A stretch of DNA of 64,000 nt from Salinicoccus halodurans (GCF_900114445.1 NZ_FOTB01000006.1:239012-303011), one strand, 5' to 3'; shown: positions 53,965 to 63,018, numbered from the stretch's first letter. Notes: generated from the sequence alone by a model not told the origin. Numbers and translations are program-made.

Positions 53965-54251
53965 TTATATGTAATGGAATAGAATGATATCATCCGGGTT
54001 CATTTCGCTCGATATCAACCGTTTCAAATTATGGCAGGAATCTTTCATTTCATCATTTATATCTTCAAGAACATCTATGAAAATCGCATCGATAAGGTAT
54101 TCCTTTATCTAAAATCTCCCATAGAAAGTCCCTCAGTATAGTTCGCTTTCCCAGCAATTTCAGTGGCTGTGATTTTGTCATAGGTTTTTTCATATAATAA
54201 TTCCAAAGATGATTGCTTGATATTCTGAACCGATCTCTGAATCGTGTATAT
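53965..54251 (-). pseudogene. Frameshifted TetR-family regulator
   Basis: The first frame, from an ATA where a start should be, encodes a TetR HTH: QNIKQSSLELLYEKTYDKIT and ATEIAGKAN. It then stops early at a TAA after about 45 codons. A second frame continues with EYLIDAIFIDVLEDINDEM and SSEMNPDDIILF, typical TetR effector-domain sequence. A small indel between GGGAGATTTT and GGAATACCTT seems to have broken it. It points away from the broken SDR gene. Confidence 0.7.
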
Positions 54252-54381
54252 GCTGTCTCCTATATAAATCTTTACTTAACAAAATCATGGATCTGTCTAT
54301 TAATGGACATTATAACATGGTTGATGGAAGCCTTGTTTGAGATTACGGTTGAAGTGACAACAATATTAAAGGAGTGGTACT

Positions 54382-54555
54382 GTGACTTATCCAGTATTGA
54401 GAGATAAAGTGGCAATTAAAACAGGTTCAGCTATAGGCATGGGCAAAGCAGCTGTTGAATTTTATGAAGGTGCCAGCCTGTGGTTTTCCTCTGACGCATC
54501 ATCGTCTATTACAGGAACAACAATTCACGCAGAGGCGGTATATACTTCAAGATAA
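54382..54555 (+). pseudogene. Internally deleted short-chain dehydrogenase (SDR) gene
   Basis: A GTG start with good AAAGGAG reads DKVAIKTGSAIGMGKAAVEFYEGA, the NAD-binding N-terminus of an SDR. It then joins directly to SLWFSSDASSSITGTTIHAEAVYTSR, the typical SDR C-terminus, and stops. About 190 residues, including the catalytic YxxxK, are missing. The join is in frame. It cannot be an active dehydrogenase. Confidence 0.75.
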
Positions 54556-54592
54556 TACAGATACTTTTAAAGGATTGGCAAATGCCAATCCT

Positions 54593-55564
54593 TTATCTTA
54601 TGAGCGCTGCAATTTGTGCCCTCGATGTTGTCCCTTCTCTTATCGGATACAAAGGGAAATTATGGTTCATCATATTATATTCATAATAATGATGTTCTAT
54701 CTCCTGCTGAGTGAGCATTTCAGAAAACTTTGCGGCATCCGGATAACATACTTCCCTTGTGCCGATGAATATGGAAATTCTGCCCAATCCATTCAGATTC
54801 CCGTACAGAGGAGATAATTGAAATGATTCGAGATTTGAATTCCCTGCCCACATCCTGCCTATCTTCTTTAGGTTATCCACATGCAGCATGGGATCTGCCT
54901 TTTCATATTCCCTGATATCTTTATTATTTAAAGATATATCCAGCCATGGTGAAATCAGAATTATCTCTTTCGGCTGTCTTATATTCTCTTCCCGCAGCAT
55001 TTGTGAAATACCGAGCGCCAGTCCTCCACCTGCTGAATCGCCCATCAGTATAATTTCTGAATATCCTTTTTGAATCAACCCCTTGTAAAATTCCATGAGC
55101 ATTGAATAAGACTTGTCATATGTGAATTCGGGTGTTTTAGGATAAATGGGTATAAAAAACTCTATTCTTGTCTCCTCCACCAGCTTATCCAGAAACCACC
55201 AGTGGAATAAAGATGGCTGATTGATATATCCACCACCATGGAGATAAAGTACGCACTTTTTTTGTGTAATTTTTTCTGATGACATTCTAAAAAACTTCAT
55301 CTCTCCGCTGAAACTGCTTTCCAGTCTGGAATCGACAATGATGTCCGTTGGAATCACATACTCCTTACTATTAATTTTCATCATTTTTCTTATATAATTA
55401 TCGTCAATCTTATCCGGCCACATATGCGCAAGACGGACAACCATTTCTGATAATCGGCTGCCAACACTTCTATTTTGGATATGGACCGTATGTAAGGAAA
55501 ATAGTAAAGAAGCCGTTCCGGCTGCCAATAATCCCAGTGCAATGATTTTGGACATACTGCGCAT
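54593..55564 (-). CDS. Alpha/beta hydrolase, HSL-type esterase
   Basis: A 323-residue esterase with an N-terminal signal-like segment (LGLLAAGTASLLFSLHTV). The oxyanion motif HGGGYINQP is present, with nucleophile GDSAGGG, acid region DAAKFSEML and histidine in NHNFPLYP. It belongs to the hormone-sensitive-lipase/carboxylesterase group. The physiological substrate is unknown. AAGAGGTG precedes the ATG. Confidence 0.88.
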   Translation of the reverse strand: MRSMSKIIALGLLAAGTASLLFSLHTVHIQNRSVGSRLSEMVVRLAHMWPDKIDDNYIRKMMKINSKEYVIPTDIIVDSRLESSFSGEMKFFRMSSEKITQKKCVLYLHGGGYINQPSLFHWWFLDKLVEETRIEFFIPIYPKTPEFTYDKSYSMLMEFYKGLIQKGYSEIILMGDSAGGGLALGISQMLREENIRQPKEIILISPWLDISLNNKDIREYEKADPMLHVDNLKKIGRMWAGNSNLESFQLSPLYGNLNGLGRISIFIGTREVCYPDAAKFSEMLTQQEIEHHYYEYNMMNHNFPLYPIREGTTSRAQIAALIR

Positions 55565-55655
55565 GTGACTTCACCTCTTACTATTAAATAGCCTTTTATA
55601 TGGAAAATTAAACAAAAAGCCATATCCACTGTAGGGATATGACCTGTAATACATA

Positions 55656-56192
55656 TTAATCTTCTTGCTTTTCAGAGAACTGAAGTTCAAGCTGTGCTTT
55701 AACATCTCTGCTTACAAGTACGCCACCGGTTTCAAGTGAAGCATTCCAAGTCAGACCGAACTCTTCGCGGTTGATAGTGAATTCTGTCTCTAAACCATGA
55801 ACTTCCTGACCGCCCATCGGGCTGATGCCTTTGCCATTATAGACAAGGTCAAAAGTTTTCTCTTTAGTAACGCCTGCAATTGTAACATCACCTGTTACTT
55901 TGACAGTGTCACCTGACTTTTCAACATTGTTTGAAGTGAAAGTTATTTTAGGATTATTTTCAGCATCAAAGAAATCTTCTGATTTCAAATGTGCGTCACG
56001 ATCGGCATTACCTGTGTTGATGCTTGCAGTTTCAATCTCCGCTCTTACTTTAGCACCTTCGAATGTGTCAAGGTTATCAGTTTCAATCTCAAAATTGAAT
56101 TCTTCAAAACTGCCTTTTACTTTAGAAACCATCATGTGTTTAACTTGGAAATCAACTTCTGAGTGAACTGGATCTGATACATAAACTGTCAT
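55656..56192 (-). CDS. YceI-family protein
   Basis: A 178-residue lipocalin-like beta-barrel protein: VHSEVDFQVKHMMVSKVKGSF, IETASINTGNADRDAHLKSEDFFDAENNPKITF, GVTKEKTFDLVYNG and NREEFGLTWNASLETGGVLVSRDV. YceI proteins bind isoprenoids or other lipids. No signal peptide, so probably cytoplasmic as in many Firmicutes. GGAGG precedes the ATG. Confidence 0.93.
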   Translation of the reverse strand: MTVYVSDPVHSEVDFQVKHMMVSKVKGSFEEFNFEIETDNLDTFEGAKVRAEIETASINTGNADRDAHLKSEDFFDAENNPKITFTSNNVEKSGDTVKVTGDVTIAGVTKEKTFDLVYNGKGISPMGGQEVHGLETEFTINREEFGLTWNASLETGGVLVSRDVKAQLELQFSEKQED

Positions 56193-56294
56193 GTTTAATT
56201 GCCTCCTGGGTAATCTTTTGAATTATCTCTAATTCGAGATAATCCCATGATACAACACCAACTTACTTTTTACAACTTATAAACTAAAAATAAA

Positions 56295-56456
56295 TTATGA
56301 AAGAGTTTTTTTTTCATTCTTCTTCCTGTTTTTCGAATAAGTAGTAATAGCAAGTACACTAAAAACAATTGCTAATATAAGATAGACGGAATTATTATCT
56401 GATGAAATGAAAATGGTAAGAAAAACTACAGCTAAAATAAAAAATGGGATGCTCAT
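56295..56456 (-). CDS. Small two-TM membrane protein
   Basis: A 53-residue protein with two hydrophobic helices (IPFFILAVVFLTIFI and VYLILAIVFSVLAITTY) and a basic tail. ATG 56456 follows CAGGTGG; the longer frame up to 56525 has no better start. It is probably a real small membrane protein of unknown function. Confidence 0.55.
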   Translation of the reverse strand: MSIPFFILAVVFLTIFISSDNNSVYLILAIVFSVLAITTYSKNRKKNEKKTLS

Positions 56457-56571
56457 ACGATTCCACCTGATTTCAGAAGTACTTAACATATAATATATAT
56501 AGCCCATTTCATTTAATCGAAACAAAACCCTGCCATTCAGGAAAATAGGCAGGGTTTCCAGTTTAAAGGTA

Positions 56572-57693
56572 TCAGTTTACCGCTGAATTTATCTGCAACA
56601 GTCCGCTGCCATACCAGTTCGTGTCACTGCCGATGTATTTTGATGCTCCCTGCATCAATGATCTGACTTCCGCTGCACCTGTGCCTGGGAATGATGATCT
56701 GATTACTGCCCCTGCTCCGGCTACGTGCGGTGAAGCCATTGATGTACCATTCAGGCTGCTGTAGCCATTTCCAGGCACCGTTGAGAGGATATTGACCCCC
56801 GGTGCCGAAATATCCACTGCAGGACCTGTGGAAGAGAAAGAAGCTCTTTGATTATTCTCATCTGTTGCTGCTACTGCAAAAGCAGAATCATATTGTGCAG
56901 GATAGCCTACAGTATCTCCCGTACCTGAAGCATTACCCTCATTTCCTGCTGCTGCCACCACTAAGATGTCATGCTCATAGTATGCTGCATCCACAACATC
57001 CTGTATTGCCTGTGAATGGGCTGAAGATCCGAGCGACATATTAATAACATCCATGCCGTTTTGAACCGCCCACTCTACCCCTTGTACTACACCTGAAGAA
57101 GAACCTGATCCACTGCTGTTTAATACTTTGACCGCATACAGATCCGCTTCCGGTGCTACGCCTACAACTCCAACATTGTTATCAAGCGCAGCTGCAGTAC
57201 CTGCTACATGTGTGCCATGACCGCTCCCATCATAATAAGGGTCTGCATCCACCCCTGATGTGAATACTGAATATCCGCCGTGGACATCCAGATCCTCATG
57301 GTCTGCATCAATTCCCGTATCGATGACTGCCAGCTTTACACCGGCTCCCTTATCTCCATTCTGATGCGCAAGCGGTGCCTGCACCTTGTCGATGCCATAT
57401 GGCACATCCTGCTGATATGCATAAACCGGAATATCTTTTTCCACGTAGCTTACATTCGGATGATTTTCCAATTCAGAAACCTTGTCTTCAGTAAGTTCCG
57501 CTTCGACCATATCCACTGTTTCAAATTCATGCCCAATTTCTTCAGAAGCAATGCCAAAAGATGAATATGTTGTAAAATCAGACCTCTCTTCAAATTTCAC
57601 TAAGTATGTTTCTTTTGCTTCCTGCGCAAATGCTGTAACGGAAAAAACAAAAAATGCAGCAAAGACTGTAAGCAGCATAAAAAACTTTTTCAT
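56572..57693 (-). CDS. Secreted subtilisin-like serine protease (S8)
   Basis: A 373-residue protease with a signal peptide (FMLLTVFAAFFVFSVTAFA), an I9-type propeptide (about 25-105, ending VSYVEKDIPVYA) and a catalytic domain. The Asp is in AVIDTGID, the His in GHGTHVAGT, the oxyanion Asn in AAAGNEGNASG and the Ser in NGTSMASPHVAG. It is close to Bacillus alkaline proteases, and ends soon after the domain. GGGGGAA precedes the ATG. PrsA is likely needed for its folding. Confidence 0.94.
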   Translation of the reverse strand: MKKFFMLLTVFAAFFVFSVTAFAQEAKETYLVKFEERSDFTTYSSFGIASEEIGHEFETVDMVEAELTEDKVSELENHPNVSYVEKDIPVYAYQQDVPYGIDKVQAPLAHQNGDKGAGVKLAVIDTGIDADHEDLDVHGGYSVFTSGVDADPYYDGSGHGTHVAGTAAALDNNVGVVGVAPEADLYAVKVLNSSGSGSSSGVVQGVEWAVQNGMDVINMSLGSSAHSQAIQDVVDAAYYEHDILVVAAAGNEGNASGTGDTVGYPAQYDSAFAVAATDENNQRASFSSTGPAVDISAPGVNILSTVPGNGYSSLNGTSMASPHVAGAGAVIRSSFPGTGAAEVRSLMQGASKYIGSDTNWYGSGLLQINSAVN

Positions 57694-57913
57694 AAATTAA
57701 ATTTCCCCCTTCTTTCAGTCTATCTCCATAATAAACATGATAAATATGTTATCAATATCCAGTTATGCAAAAAGTTTGTCCATTTTTATGAATGAGGGGA
57801 ATAAGATTCTGTGGATAGAGCCGAATATTGTCATTCTTTTCCCCATGTATGCTAGCATGGATTTAAATCCTAGTATTTAAGTATATTTAAAAATTCATTA
57901 AGGAGGGGTTCAT

Positions 57914-58807
57914 TTGAATAGAATTCCATTGATTGTCTCGACAGATTGGCTTTATGAAAGATTGGAAGATCCGAAAATAAGGATTGTAGATGCAACAACC
58001 TTCCTCCAGCATTCAAAGACAGGATACTACGATGTCTGGTCCGGCAAGGAAACATATGATGAAGCACACATTCCTGGAGCTGTGTTTGCAGATATACTGA
58101 ATGAACTGTCTGATCCTGAAGCTGAACATTCTCTTACAGTGCCTCAACGTGACTTTTTTACAGAGAAGATTTCACAACTCGGTATCGGGGATCCTGAAAC
58201 CTATGTTGTAGTTTATGACCGTGGAGCGGAAGTTGGAAATACCATTGCTTCAGCCGACTGGGCATCCCGGCTTGCATGGCAGATCCGTTATGAAGGTTTT
58301 GAAAACGTAGCAGTTTTAGATGGCGGATTTCCAAAATGGCAGGCAGAAAATAAACCAGTCACTGATGAAGCGGGCACCTATCCTGAAACAATATTCACCG
58401 GCGAGAGAAATCCAGCTCTCTTTTCCACAAAAGAAGATGTAAAAAAAGCGATTGGTGATGACAAGGTAGTCATTATCAACAGCCTTGATTCGGATACTTA
58501 TAAAGGAAAAACAAAAACTTACGAACGTGCCGGACATATCCCCGGAAGCGTAAATGTATTTTTCGGAGATCACTCCAACCCAGAAACAAAAGGGTTGTTG
58601 GATGATGAAAAAATTCGTGAGACTTTTGAAAATGCAGGTGCTCTTGATCCCGACAAAAGAGTAATCACCTATTGCGGCAGCGGCATTGCTGCGACCTGGA
58701 ACGGCCTGCTCCTCAATAAGCTTGGTCAGAACAACGTTTCTGTCTACGATGGCTCATTGACAGAGTGGACAAGCGACTCTGCTCTGCCGCTGGAAACAGA
58801 AGAGTAA
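57914..58807 (+). CDS. Thiosulfate/3-mercaptopyruvate sulfurtransferase
   Basis: A 297-residue protein with two rhodanese domains. The first (about 8-145) has no catalytic cysteine and the second has active-site CGSGIAA (about 256-262). CGSG is the mercaptopyruvate-type loop, so 3-mercaptopyruvate is the likely donor. The TTG start follows GGAGGGG. It is a stand-alone gene with its own terminator. Confidence 0.92.
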   Translation: MNRIPLIVSTDWLYERLEDPKIRIVDATTFLQHSKTGYYDVWSGKETYDEAHIPGAVFADILNELSDPEAEHSLTVPQRDFFTEKISQLGIGDPETYVVVYDRGAEVGNTIASADWASRLAWQIRYEGFENVAVLDGGFPKWQAENKPVTDEAGTYPETIFTGERNPALFSTKEDVKKAIGDDKVVIINSLDSDTYKGKTKTYERAGHIPGSVNVFFGDHSNPETKGLLDDEKIRETFENAGALDPDKRVITYCGSGIAATWNGLLLNKLGQNNVSVYDGSLTEWTSDSALPLETEE

Positions 58808-58843
58808 AAAAGTGCAGCTCCAAAGGGGCTGCACTTTTTACGT
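58806..58843 (+). terminator. Terminator of the sulfurtransferase gene
   Basis: AAAAAGTGCAGCTCC pairs with GGGGCTGCACTTTTT over a short loop. Confidence 0.9.
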
Positions 58844-58899
58844 CAAGCTAACTTTCATCTGTAAGAAACCTTATGATTTTCAATAAAGATTTTCCTCTC

Positions 58900-59028
58900 T
58901 CATAAATTATGTTCTTCATTTTCATATGCCGTAAAGACAACATCCTGCCCGTTACCTTTCATTCTTTCAGCCATCTGGACCGATTCAGTATATGGAACAC
59001 GCGAATCATGATGACTAAGGAATAGATA
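58900..59028 (-). pseudogene. C-terminal fragment of an S9-family (prolyl oligopeptidase-like) peptidase
   Basis: A minus frame reads FLSHHDSRVPYTESVQMAERM and then VVFTAYENEEHNL before the stop. Asp in the D-x-R-VP motif and His in the E-x-H-N-L motif are the last two residues of the S9 catalytic triad. Nothing before this fragment is open, so it is a relic. Confidence 0.55.
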
Positions 59029-59033
59029 AGAAA

Positions 59034-59132
59034 GTGAAAGAGTTTTTGGAGGAAAACAGATATATAGAAACAATTGATATGAAGTTCACCAGCATGTCAG
59101 GTTATACAGTTTTCATGATTTATAACGAGTAA
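59034..59132 (+). pseudogene. Fragment resembling Cse60-type protein
   Basis: A plus frame of 32 codons reads VKEFLEENRYIETIDMKFTSM and ends MIYNE, like the C-terminal part of Cse60-type proteins found in Gram-positives. No start or upstream half is seen. The call is tentative. Confidence 0.3.
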
Positions 59133-59167
59133 AAACGCTCCATCCAATCGTATGGATGGAGCGTTCC
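59131..59167. terminator. Bidirectional terminator
   Basis: AACGCTCCATCC pairs with GGATGGAGCGTT around an 8-base loop. Confidence 0.85.
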
Positions 59168-59169
59168 TA

Positions 59170-59841
59170 TTAAATATGAAATCTTCTGCCCAATTGCGAA
59201 AGAAGTGCCTGTTGCGCAAATATAATCATAACCATAATCGCCGCCACGGCATATACTGCCGCTGCAGCACTTGGCCATATGACCGTTGTGATTCCCGCTG
59301 CAAATAAAGCAGCCGGAAGAAAACCGAGAATCAGCATCATCAGCATGAAGCTGAAGTAGCTGCTCCATTTAATACGTCTGAAGAATACAATGGATGTAAT
59401 CATGATCATACCTGAAATAATCAGAATTGGAACGACATAATTGACAGACCATGACAGAAACTCCACTCCTGACTGCGAATCTATAATTAAAAGCAGTGAT
59501 GTCAGACTCACAACCTGAATGACAATCTTACTGCCAAGATGTGATCTTGAGAGAACTGTATGGCTAAAAGAAACCAGCATATATATGACAGCTCCTGCCA
59601 CATAGAATATCCATAAAAATTGTGGCATGACTGTTATATTTATTAATAAACATGTCAAAATGATTAATAAACCAGCAAACACCGCTATTTTGGGTGCTCT
59701 TCTTCTGGCAAATTTCTTTCCTAAATAAGATGGATACTTTTTTTCCTCAGATGAATCGCTTAAGTCTATCATATTTTCCTGACACAAAGGACATCCCTGC
59801 TGGCTGGTCCAGATGCGGCATTCTTCACATTGTTTCATCAT
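59170..59841 (-). CDS. DUF6320 membrane protein
   Basis: A 223-residue protein with an N-terminal zinc-ribbon-like cysteine set (QCEECRIW, CPLC) and six or so hydrophobic helices. DUF6320 genes usually follow an alcohol acetyltransferase-like gene, as they do here. The pair overlaps by 17 bases, so they are translationally coupled. The ATG at 59841 follows GGGGG. The joint function is unknown but may concern an envelope lipid or glycoconjugate. Confidence 0.8.
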   Translation of the reverse strand: MMKQCEECRIWTSQQGCPLCQENMIDLSDSSEEKKYPSYLGKKFARRRAPKIAVFAGLLIILTCLLINITVMPQFLWIFYVAGAVIYMLVSFSHTVLSRSHLGSKIVIQVVSLTSLLLIIDSQSGVEFLSWSVNYVVPILIISGMIMITSIVFFRRIKWSSYFSFMLMMLILGFLPAALFAAGITTVIWPSAAAAVYAVAAIMVMIIFAQQALLSQLGRRFHI

Positions 59842-61111
59842 GTTTCCCCCACTCATTTGAGTAGACTTCTATGTCTACATCAACATGCTTCATCAGTTCA
59901 CTGAAGAAGTTTCTGACTAGATCCGTTTCCGCGATTGAGAGTGAAAAAGTCACTGTCATTTTGTTGTTGACTGTTGCAATACCACAGCCCACCGGACTTT
60001 TCAATGTTGTATAAAAAGCCAGCTCCATCCGGTCTATATGTCTGCCCATGGATTCGGACAGTTTCACATTCCCCATATTCGTTATTGTCATTGCTTTTGT
60101 TCTTTCACCAATATAGTTAAATCCGTAACGCATTGCCGGATATTTTAAAAACACTGGAATCGTCCGCGTCATAAAGCTGTTCTGAAGATAAACATGCTGA
60201 TTAATGCTTTTTTGAAGTGCCTCTTTCTTAGTGCGTTTAAATAATTCCTCATTCACTTGTTCTAAAATATCTTTAAAAGTTGATGTTTCGTCTATTGTCG
60301 CTCCGATATTCGCGACCGAGAAAAAGTTCCGCAAAGTTTTTGAAGGAAACTGCTTTCTCAGATTCACCGGTATTGCGATTGTTATTTTTTTAGGTTTGTT
60401 GGATTTTAACAGCGCTTTTTTTCCTATAACTTGAATCATAAGTGCTGTAAAGAATCCTGTCAATGTTGTACCCAGACTTTTTGCATAATTATTGATGAGG
60501 CCTGCATTCATTATACCATGGATTATATTCATACCTTCGGTATTTAAAAGGGTTCCTGATATTTGATAGGAGGGTCTATCCTCTTTCCGAAAAACATTCC
60601 TATCTTTATTATTAGCATAATTACTGAAACTGTCTTCAGTTTCCATATAATCCGGCTCATTTTCCGGGAGAAGAATCAATCCATCATCCCTGACATCTCT
60701 TTTTTTATATTGCAGATATTGATACACCAGAGTTTTCAGAAATTCCATTGCACCCGTGCCATCAGTAAGAGAGTGAAAGACTTCCAGTGATATTTTACGG
60801 TTGAAGTAAAGCACTCTCAGAAGGTATCCTCTGCTTTCAGTTGGTTTTATCGGTGAGCAGGGATAGTCAGTCTCTTTCTGCACAAAAAGCATTTCATCAT
60901 TCTTCTCCATGTAATCCCAAAACAATCCCTTGCGGACACGCACAGTCAAAGTGGGAAAACGTGGTGCAATTACGTCCAAAGCATCCTGCAGCACTTCCGG
61001 ATCAACTTCCTCTTTCATTACCACAGATACTCGAAAAACATAGGAATTATCAGTATTCGATACAGCATGAAATATTTTTCCCGTATTATCAATTCTATAC
61101 CAACTGTCCAT
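59825..61111 (-). CDS. Alcohol acetyltransferase-like protein (condensation-domain fold)
   Basis: A 428-residue protein with the chloramphenicol-acetyltransferase/condensation fold. The HxxxDG catalytic motif is EVFHSLTDGTGAMEF (about 108-122), and the N-terminal EEVDPEVLQDALDVIAPRFPTLTVR is typical of the family. It is similar to proteins annotated as alcohol acetyltransferases in Firmicutes. It transfers an acyl group in an unknown reaction and is encoded with the DUF6320 gene. Confidence 0.8.
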   Translation of the reverse strand: MDSWYRIDNTGKIFHAVSNTDNSYVFRVSVVMKEEVDPEVLQDALDVIAPRFPTLTVRVRKGLFWDYMEKNDEMLFVQKETDYPCSPIKPTESRGYLLRVLYFNRKISLEVFHSLTDGTGAMEFLKTLVYQYLQYKKRDVRDDGLILLPENEPDYMETEDSFSNYANNKDRNVFRKEDRPSYQISGTLLNTEGMNIIHGIMNAGLINNYAKSLGTTLTGFFTALMIQVIGKKALLKSNKPKKITIAIPVNLRKQFPSKTLRNFFSVANIGATIDETSTFKDILEQVNEELFKRTKKEALQKSINQHVYLQNSFMTRTIPVFLKYPAMRYGFNYIGERTKAMTITNMGNVKLSESMGRHIDRMELAFYTTLKSPVGCGIATVNNKMTVTFSLSIAETDLVRNFFSELMKHVDVDIEVYSNEWGKHDETM

Positions 61112-61377
61112 CCTATCCCTCTTTTACTAATGTAAGTCTTGAAATCCATTATCACATATTAAAGTCCATATTGCTTATAATCTCTAAATAAATAGTAAAA
61201 AAGCGCTTATGATAAACATAAACGCGGCATACAATCACTATCTATCGTCTTTCCAGAATTTCTTTAACTGTCTGTACTATATCTTTAGTTTGTTTCTTGT
61301 TATTCGTATTGTTTCCTCTCCTTTTCAAAATCGATTAATTTCATAGAGTTTCACTAGGGTTTTTGAACATCAAAATA
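61112..61377. other. Gap holding a hairpin, no clear gene
   Basis: On the minus strand GGAGAGG (near 61315) is followed by a short frame ending LERR at 61250, but with no usable start codon. A hairpin GCGTTTATG/CATAAGCGC with TTTTTT (61198-61224, minus) follows. It may be a remnant or a very small transcript. Nothing else is supported. Confidence 0.4.
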
Positions 61378-61413
61378 AAAGACGATCAGAATTAAACTAC
61401 TCTGATCGTCTTT
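61378..61413 (-). terminator. Terminator of the rRNA-tRNA operon
   Basis: A perfect 13-bp stem AAAGACGATCAGA with TCTGATCGTCTTT and a 10-base loop lies 53 bases past the last tRNA. Confidence 0.9.
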
Positions 61414-61466
61414 AGAAAATATTAAAATACTTTATATTAAAAATCAATTTTATAGTTAAATTTAAA

Positions 61467-61551
61467 TACCACCGGCCGGGATCGAACCGGCACTCCCGTA
61501 AAGGGAATTGGATTTTGAGTCCAACGCGTCTGCCAATTCCGCCACGGTGGC
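61467..61551 (-). tRNA. tRNA-Leu (CAA)
   Basis: Class II tRNA, acceptor GCCACCG/CGGTGGT, anticodon loop CTCAAAA. CCA not encoded. It is the last tRNA of the cluster. Confidence 0.95.
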
Positions 61552-61576
61552 ATGACATTATCATACATAACAAAAA

Positions 61577-61651
61577 TGGAGCGGAAGATAGGATTTGAAC
61601 CTATGTCTTGCTTCAGGAAGAAGCATGTTCTAAACACTAAACTACTTCCGC
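61577..61651 (-). tRNA. tRNA-Gly (TCC)
   Basis: Acceptor GCGGAAG/CTTCCGC, anticodon loop CTTCCTG, CCA encoded. Confidence 0.95.
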
Positions 61652-61664
61652 TCAATATTAAATT

Positions 61665-61738
61665 TGGAGGCGCCAACCGGATTTGAACCGGTGATAGAGG
61701 ATTTGCAGTCCTCGGCCTTACCCCTTGGCTATGGCGCC
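61665..61738 (-). tRNA. tRNA-Cys (GCA)
   Basis: Acceptor GGCGCCA, anticodon loop CTGCAAA, CCA encoded. Confidence 0.95.
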
Positions 61739-61743
61739 TTCTA

Positions 61744-61815
61744 CTGGGCTAGAAGGATTCGAACCTTCGCATGACGAGACCAAAACCCGTTGCCTTACCG
61801 CTTGGCTATAGCCCA
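61744..61815 (-). tRNA. tRNA-Gln (TTG)
   Basis: Acceptor TGGGCTA/TAGCCCA, anticodon loop TTTTGGT. CCA not encoded. Confidence 0.95.
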
Positions 61816-61819
61816 ATAA

Positions 61820-61896
61820 TGGGGCGGCTGATGGGGATCGAACCCACGAATGCCGGAACCACAATCCGGTGCGTTAACCACTTCGCCACAACCGCC
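61820..61896 (-). tRNA. tRNA-His (GTG)
   Basis: Acceptor with an extra 5' G paired to C, anticodon GTG, CCA encoded. Confidence 0.95.
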
Positions 61897-61897
61897 A

Positions 61898-61971
61898 TGG
61901 CAGGGGTAGTAGGAATTGAACCCACATCAAAGGTTTTGGAGACCTCTATTTTACCATTAAACTATACCCCT
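61898..61971 (-). tRNA. tRNA-Trp (CCA)
   Basis: Acceptor AGGGGTA, anticodon loop CTCCAAA, CCA encoded. Confidence 0.95.
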
Positions 61972-61976
61972 ATATA

Positions 61977-62057
61977 TGGAGGGGGGCAGATTCGAACTGC
62001 CGAACCCGAAGGAGCGGATTTACAGTCCGCCGCGTTTAGCCACTTCGCTACCCCTCC
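61977..62057 (-). tRNA. tRNA-Tyr (GTA)
   Basis: Class II tRNA, acceptor GGAGGGG/CCCCTCC, anticodon loop CTGTAAA. CCA not encoded. Confidence 0.95.
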
Positions 62058-62067
62058 ATGAGCTAAA

Positions 62068-62143
<76 letters not shown>

Positions 62144-62156
62144 TTAATTTAAAAAA

Positions 62157-62232
62157 TGGTGGTTCAGGACGGAATCGAACCGCCGACACTGTGAGCTTCA
62201 ATCACATGCTCTACCGACTGAGCTACTGAACC
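62157..62232 (-). tRNA. tRNA-Phe (GAA)
   Basis: Acceptor GGTTCAG/CTGAACC, anticodon loop TTGAAGC, CCA encoded. Confidence 0.95.
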
Positions 62233-62252
62233 ACTGCATATCAATTTTTAAA

Positions 62253-62328
62253 TGGCGGTCCCGACGGGAATCGAACCCGCGATCTCCTGCGTGACAGGCA
62301 GGCATGTTAACCGCTACACCACGGGACC
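62253..62328 (-). tRNA. tRNA-Asp (GTC)
   Basis: Acceptor GGTCCCG, anticodon loop CTGTCAC, CCA encoded. Confidence 0.95.
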
Positions 62329-62340
62329 TATGTAAAAAAT

Positions 62341-62413
<73 letters not shown>

Positions 62414-62432
62414 ATAATAATATTAATAAAAA

Positions 62433-62525
62433 TGGCGGAGGAAGAGGGATTCGAACCCCCGCGAGCCGTTAAGCCCCTGTCGGTTTTCAAGACCGGTCCC
62501 TTCAGCCAGACTTGGGTATTCCTCC
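62433..62525 (-). tRNA. tRNA-Ser (TGA)
   Basis: Class II tRNA, acceptor GGAGGAA, anticodon loop CTTGAAA, CCA encoded. Confidence 0.95.
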
Positions 62526-62551
62526 GTATAATATACATTGTACCAAAAACA

Positions 62552-62628
62552 TGGTGGACCTTGCAGGACTCGAACCTGCGACCCAACGGTTATGAGCCGT
62601 TTGCTCTGACCAACTGAGCTAAAGGTCC
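62552..62628 (-). tRNA. tRNA-Ile2 (CAT)
   Basis: Anticodon CAT with acceptor GGACCTT and discriminator A. The sequence and its place between Met and Ser match the lysidine-modified tRNA-Ile of other Bacillales, so it should read ATA after TilS action. CCA encoded. Confidence 0.85.
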
Positions 62629-62632
62629 AATA

Positions 62633-62706
62633 TGGCGGCGGAGGGAGTCGAACCCACGACCTCACGGGTATGAACCGTACGCTCTAGCCAGCTGAGCTAC
62701 GCCGCC
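62633..62706 (-). tRNA. tRNA-Met (CAT), elongator
   Basis: Acceptor GGCGGCG/CGCCGCC, anticodon loop TTCATAC. CCA not encoded. Confidence 0.92.
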
Positions 62707-62731
62707 ATGATAAACAAAGTATTCTAATGAA

Positions 62732-62807
62732 TGGTGGAGACTAGCGGGATCGAACCGCTGACCTCCTGCGTGCAAAGCAGGCGCTCTCCCAGCTGAGCTA
62801 AGCCCCC
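62732..62807 (-). tRNA. tRNA-Ala (TGC)
   Basis: Acceptor GGGGGCT pairs with AGTCTCC through two G-T pairs. Anticodon loop TTTGCAC, CCA encoded. Confidence 0.95.
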
Positions 62808-62831
62808 ATAAATATATTAAAGGTGAAGCGA

Positions 62832-62913
62832 TGCGGGTGAAGGGAGTCGAACCCCCACGCCCGAAGGCGCTAGATCCTAAGTCTAGTGCGTCTGCCAGTT
62901 CCGCCACACCCGC
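62832..62913 (-). tRNA. tRNA-Leu (TAG), copy 2
   Basis: Class II tRNA with anticodon loop CTTAGGA. Identical in its mature part to the copy at 63304-63388 but without an encoded CCA. Confidence 0.95.
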
Positions 62914-62930
62914 TTAATTTTCTAAAAGAG

Positions 62931-63004
62931 TCGGGAAGACAGGATTCGAACCTGCGACCCCTTGGTCCCAAACCAAGTGCTCTACCAAGCTGAGCTACTT
63001 CCCG
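62931..63004 (-). tRNA. tRNA-Pro (TGG)
   Basis: Acceptor CGGGAAG, anticodon loop TTTGGGA. CCA not encoded. Confidence 0.95.
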
Positions 63005-63018
63005 TAATTAATTTAAAG

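Noticed and set aside
54213..54407. A 64-codon plus-strand ORF
   Set aside because: It overlaps the TetR pseudogene and the SDR start, has no ribosome binding site and no family resemblance.
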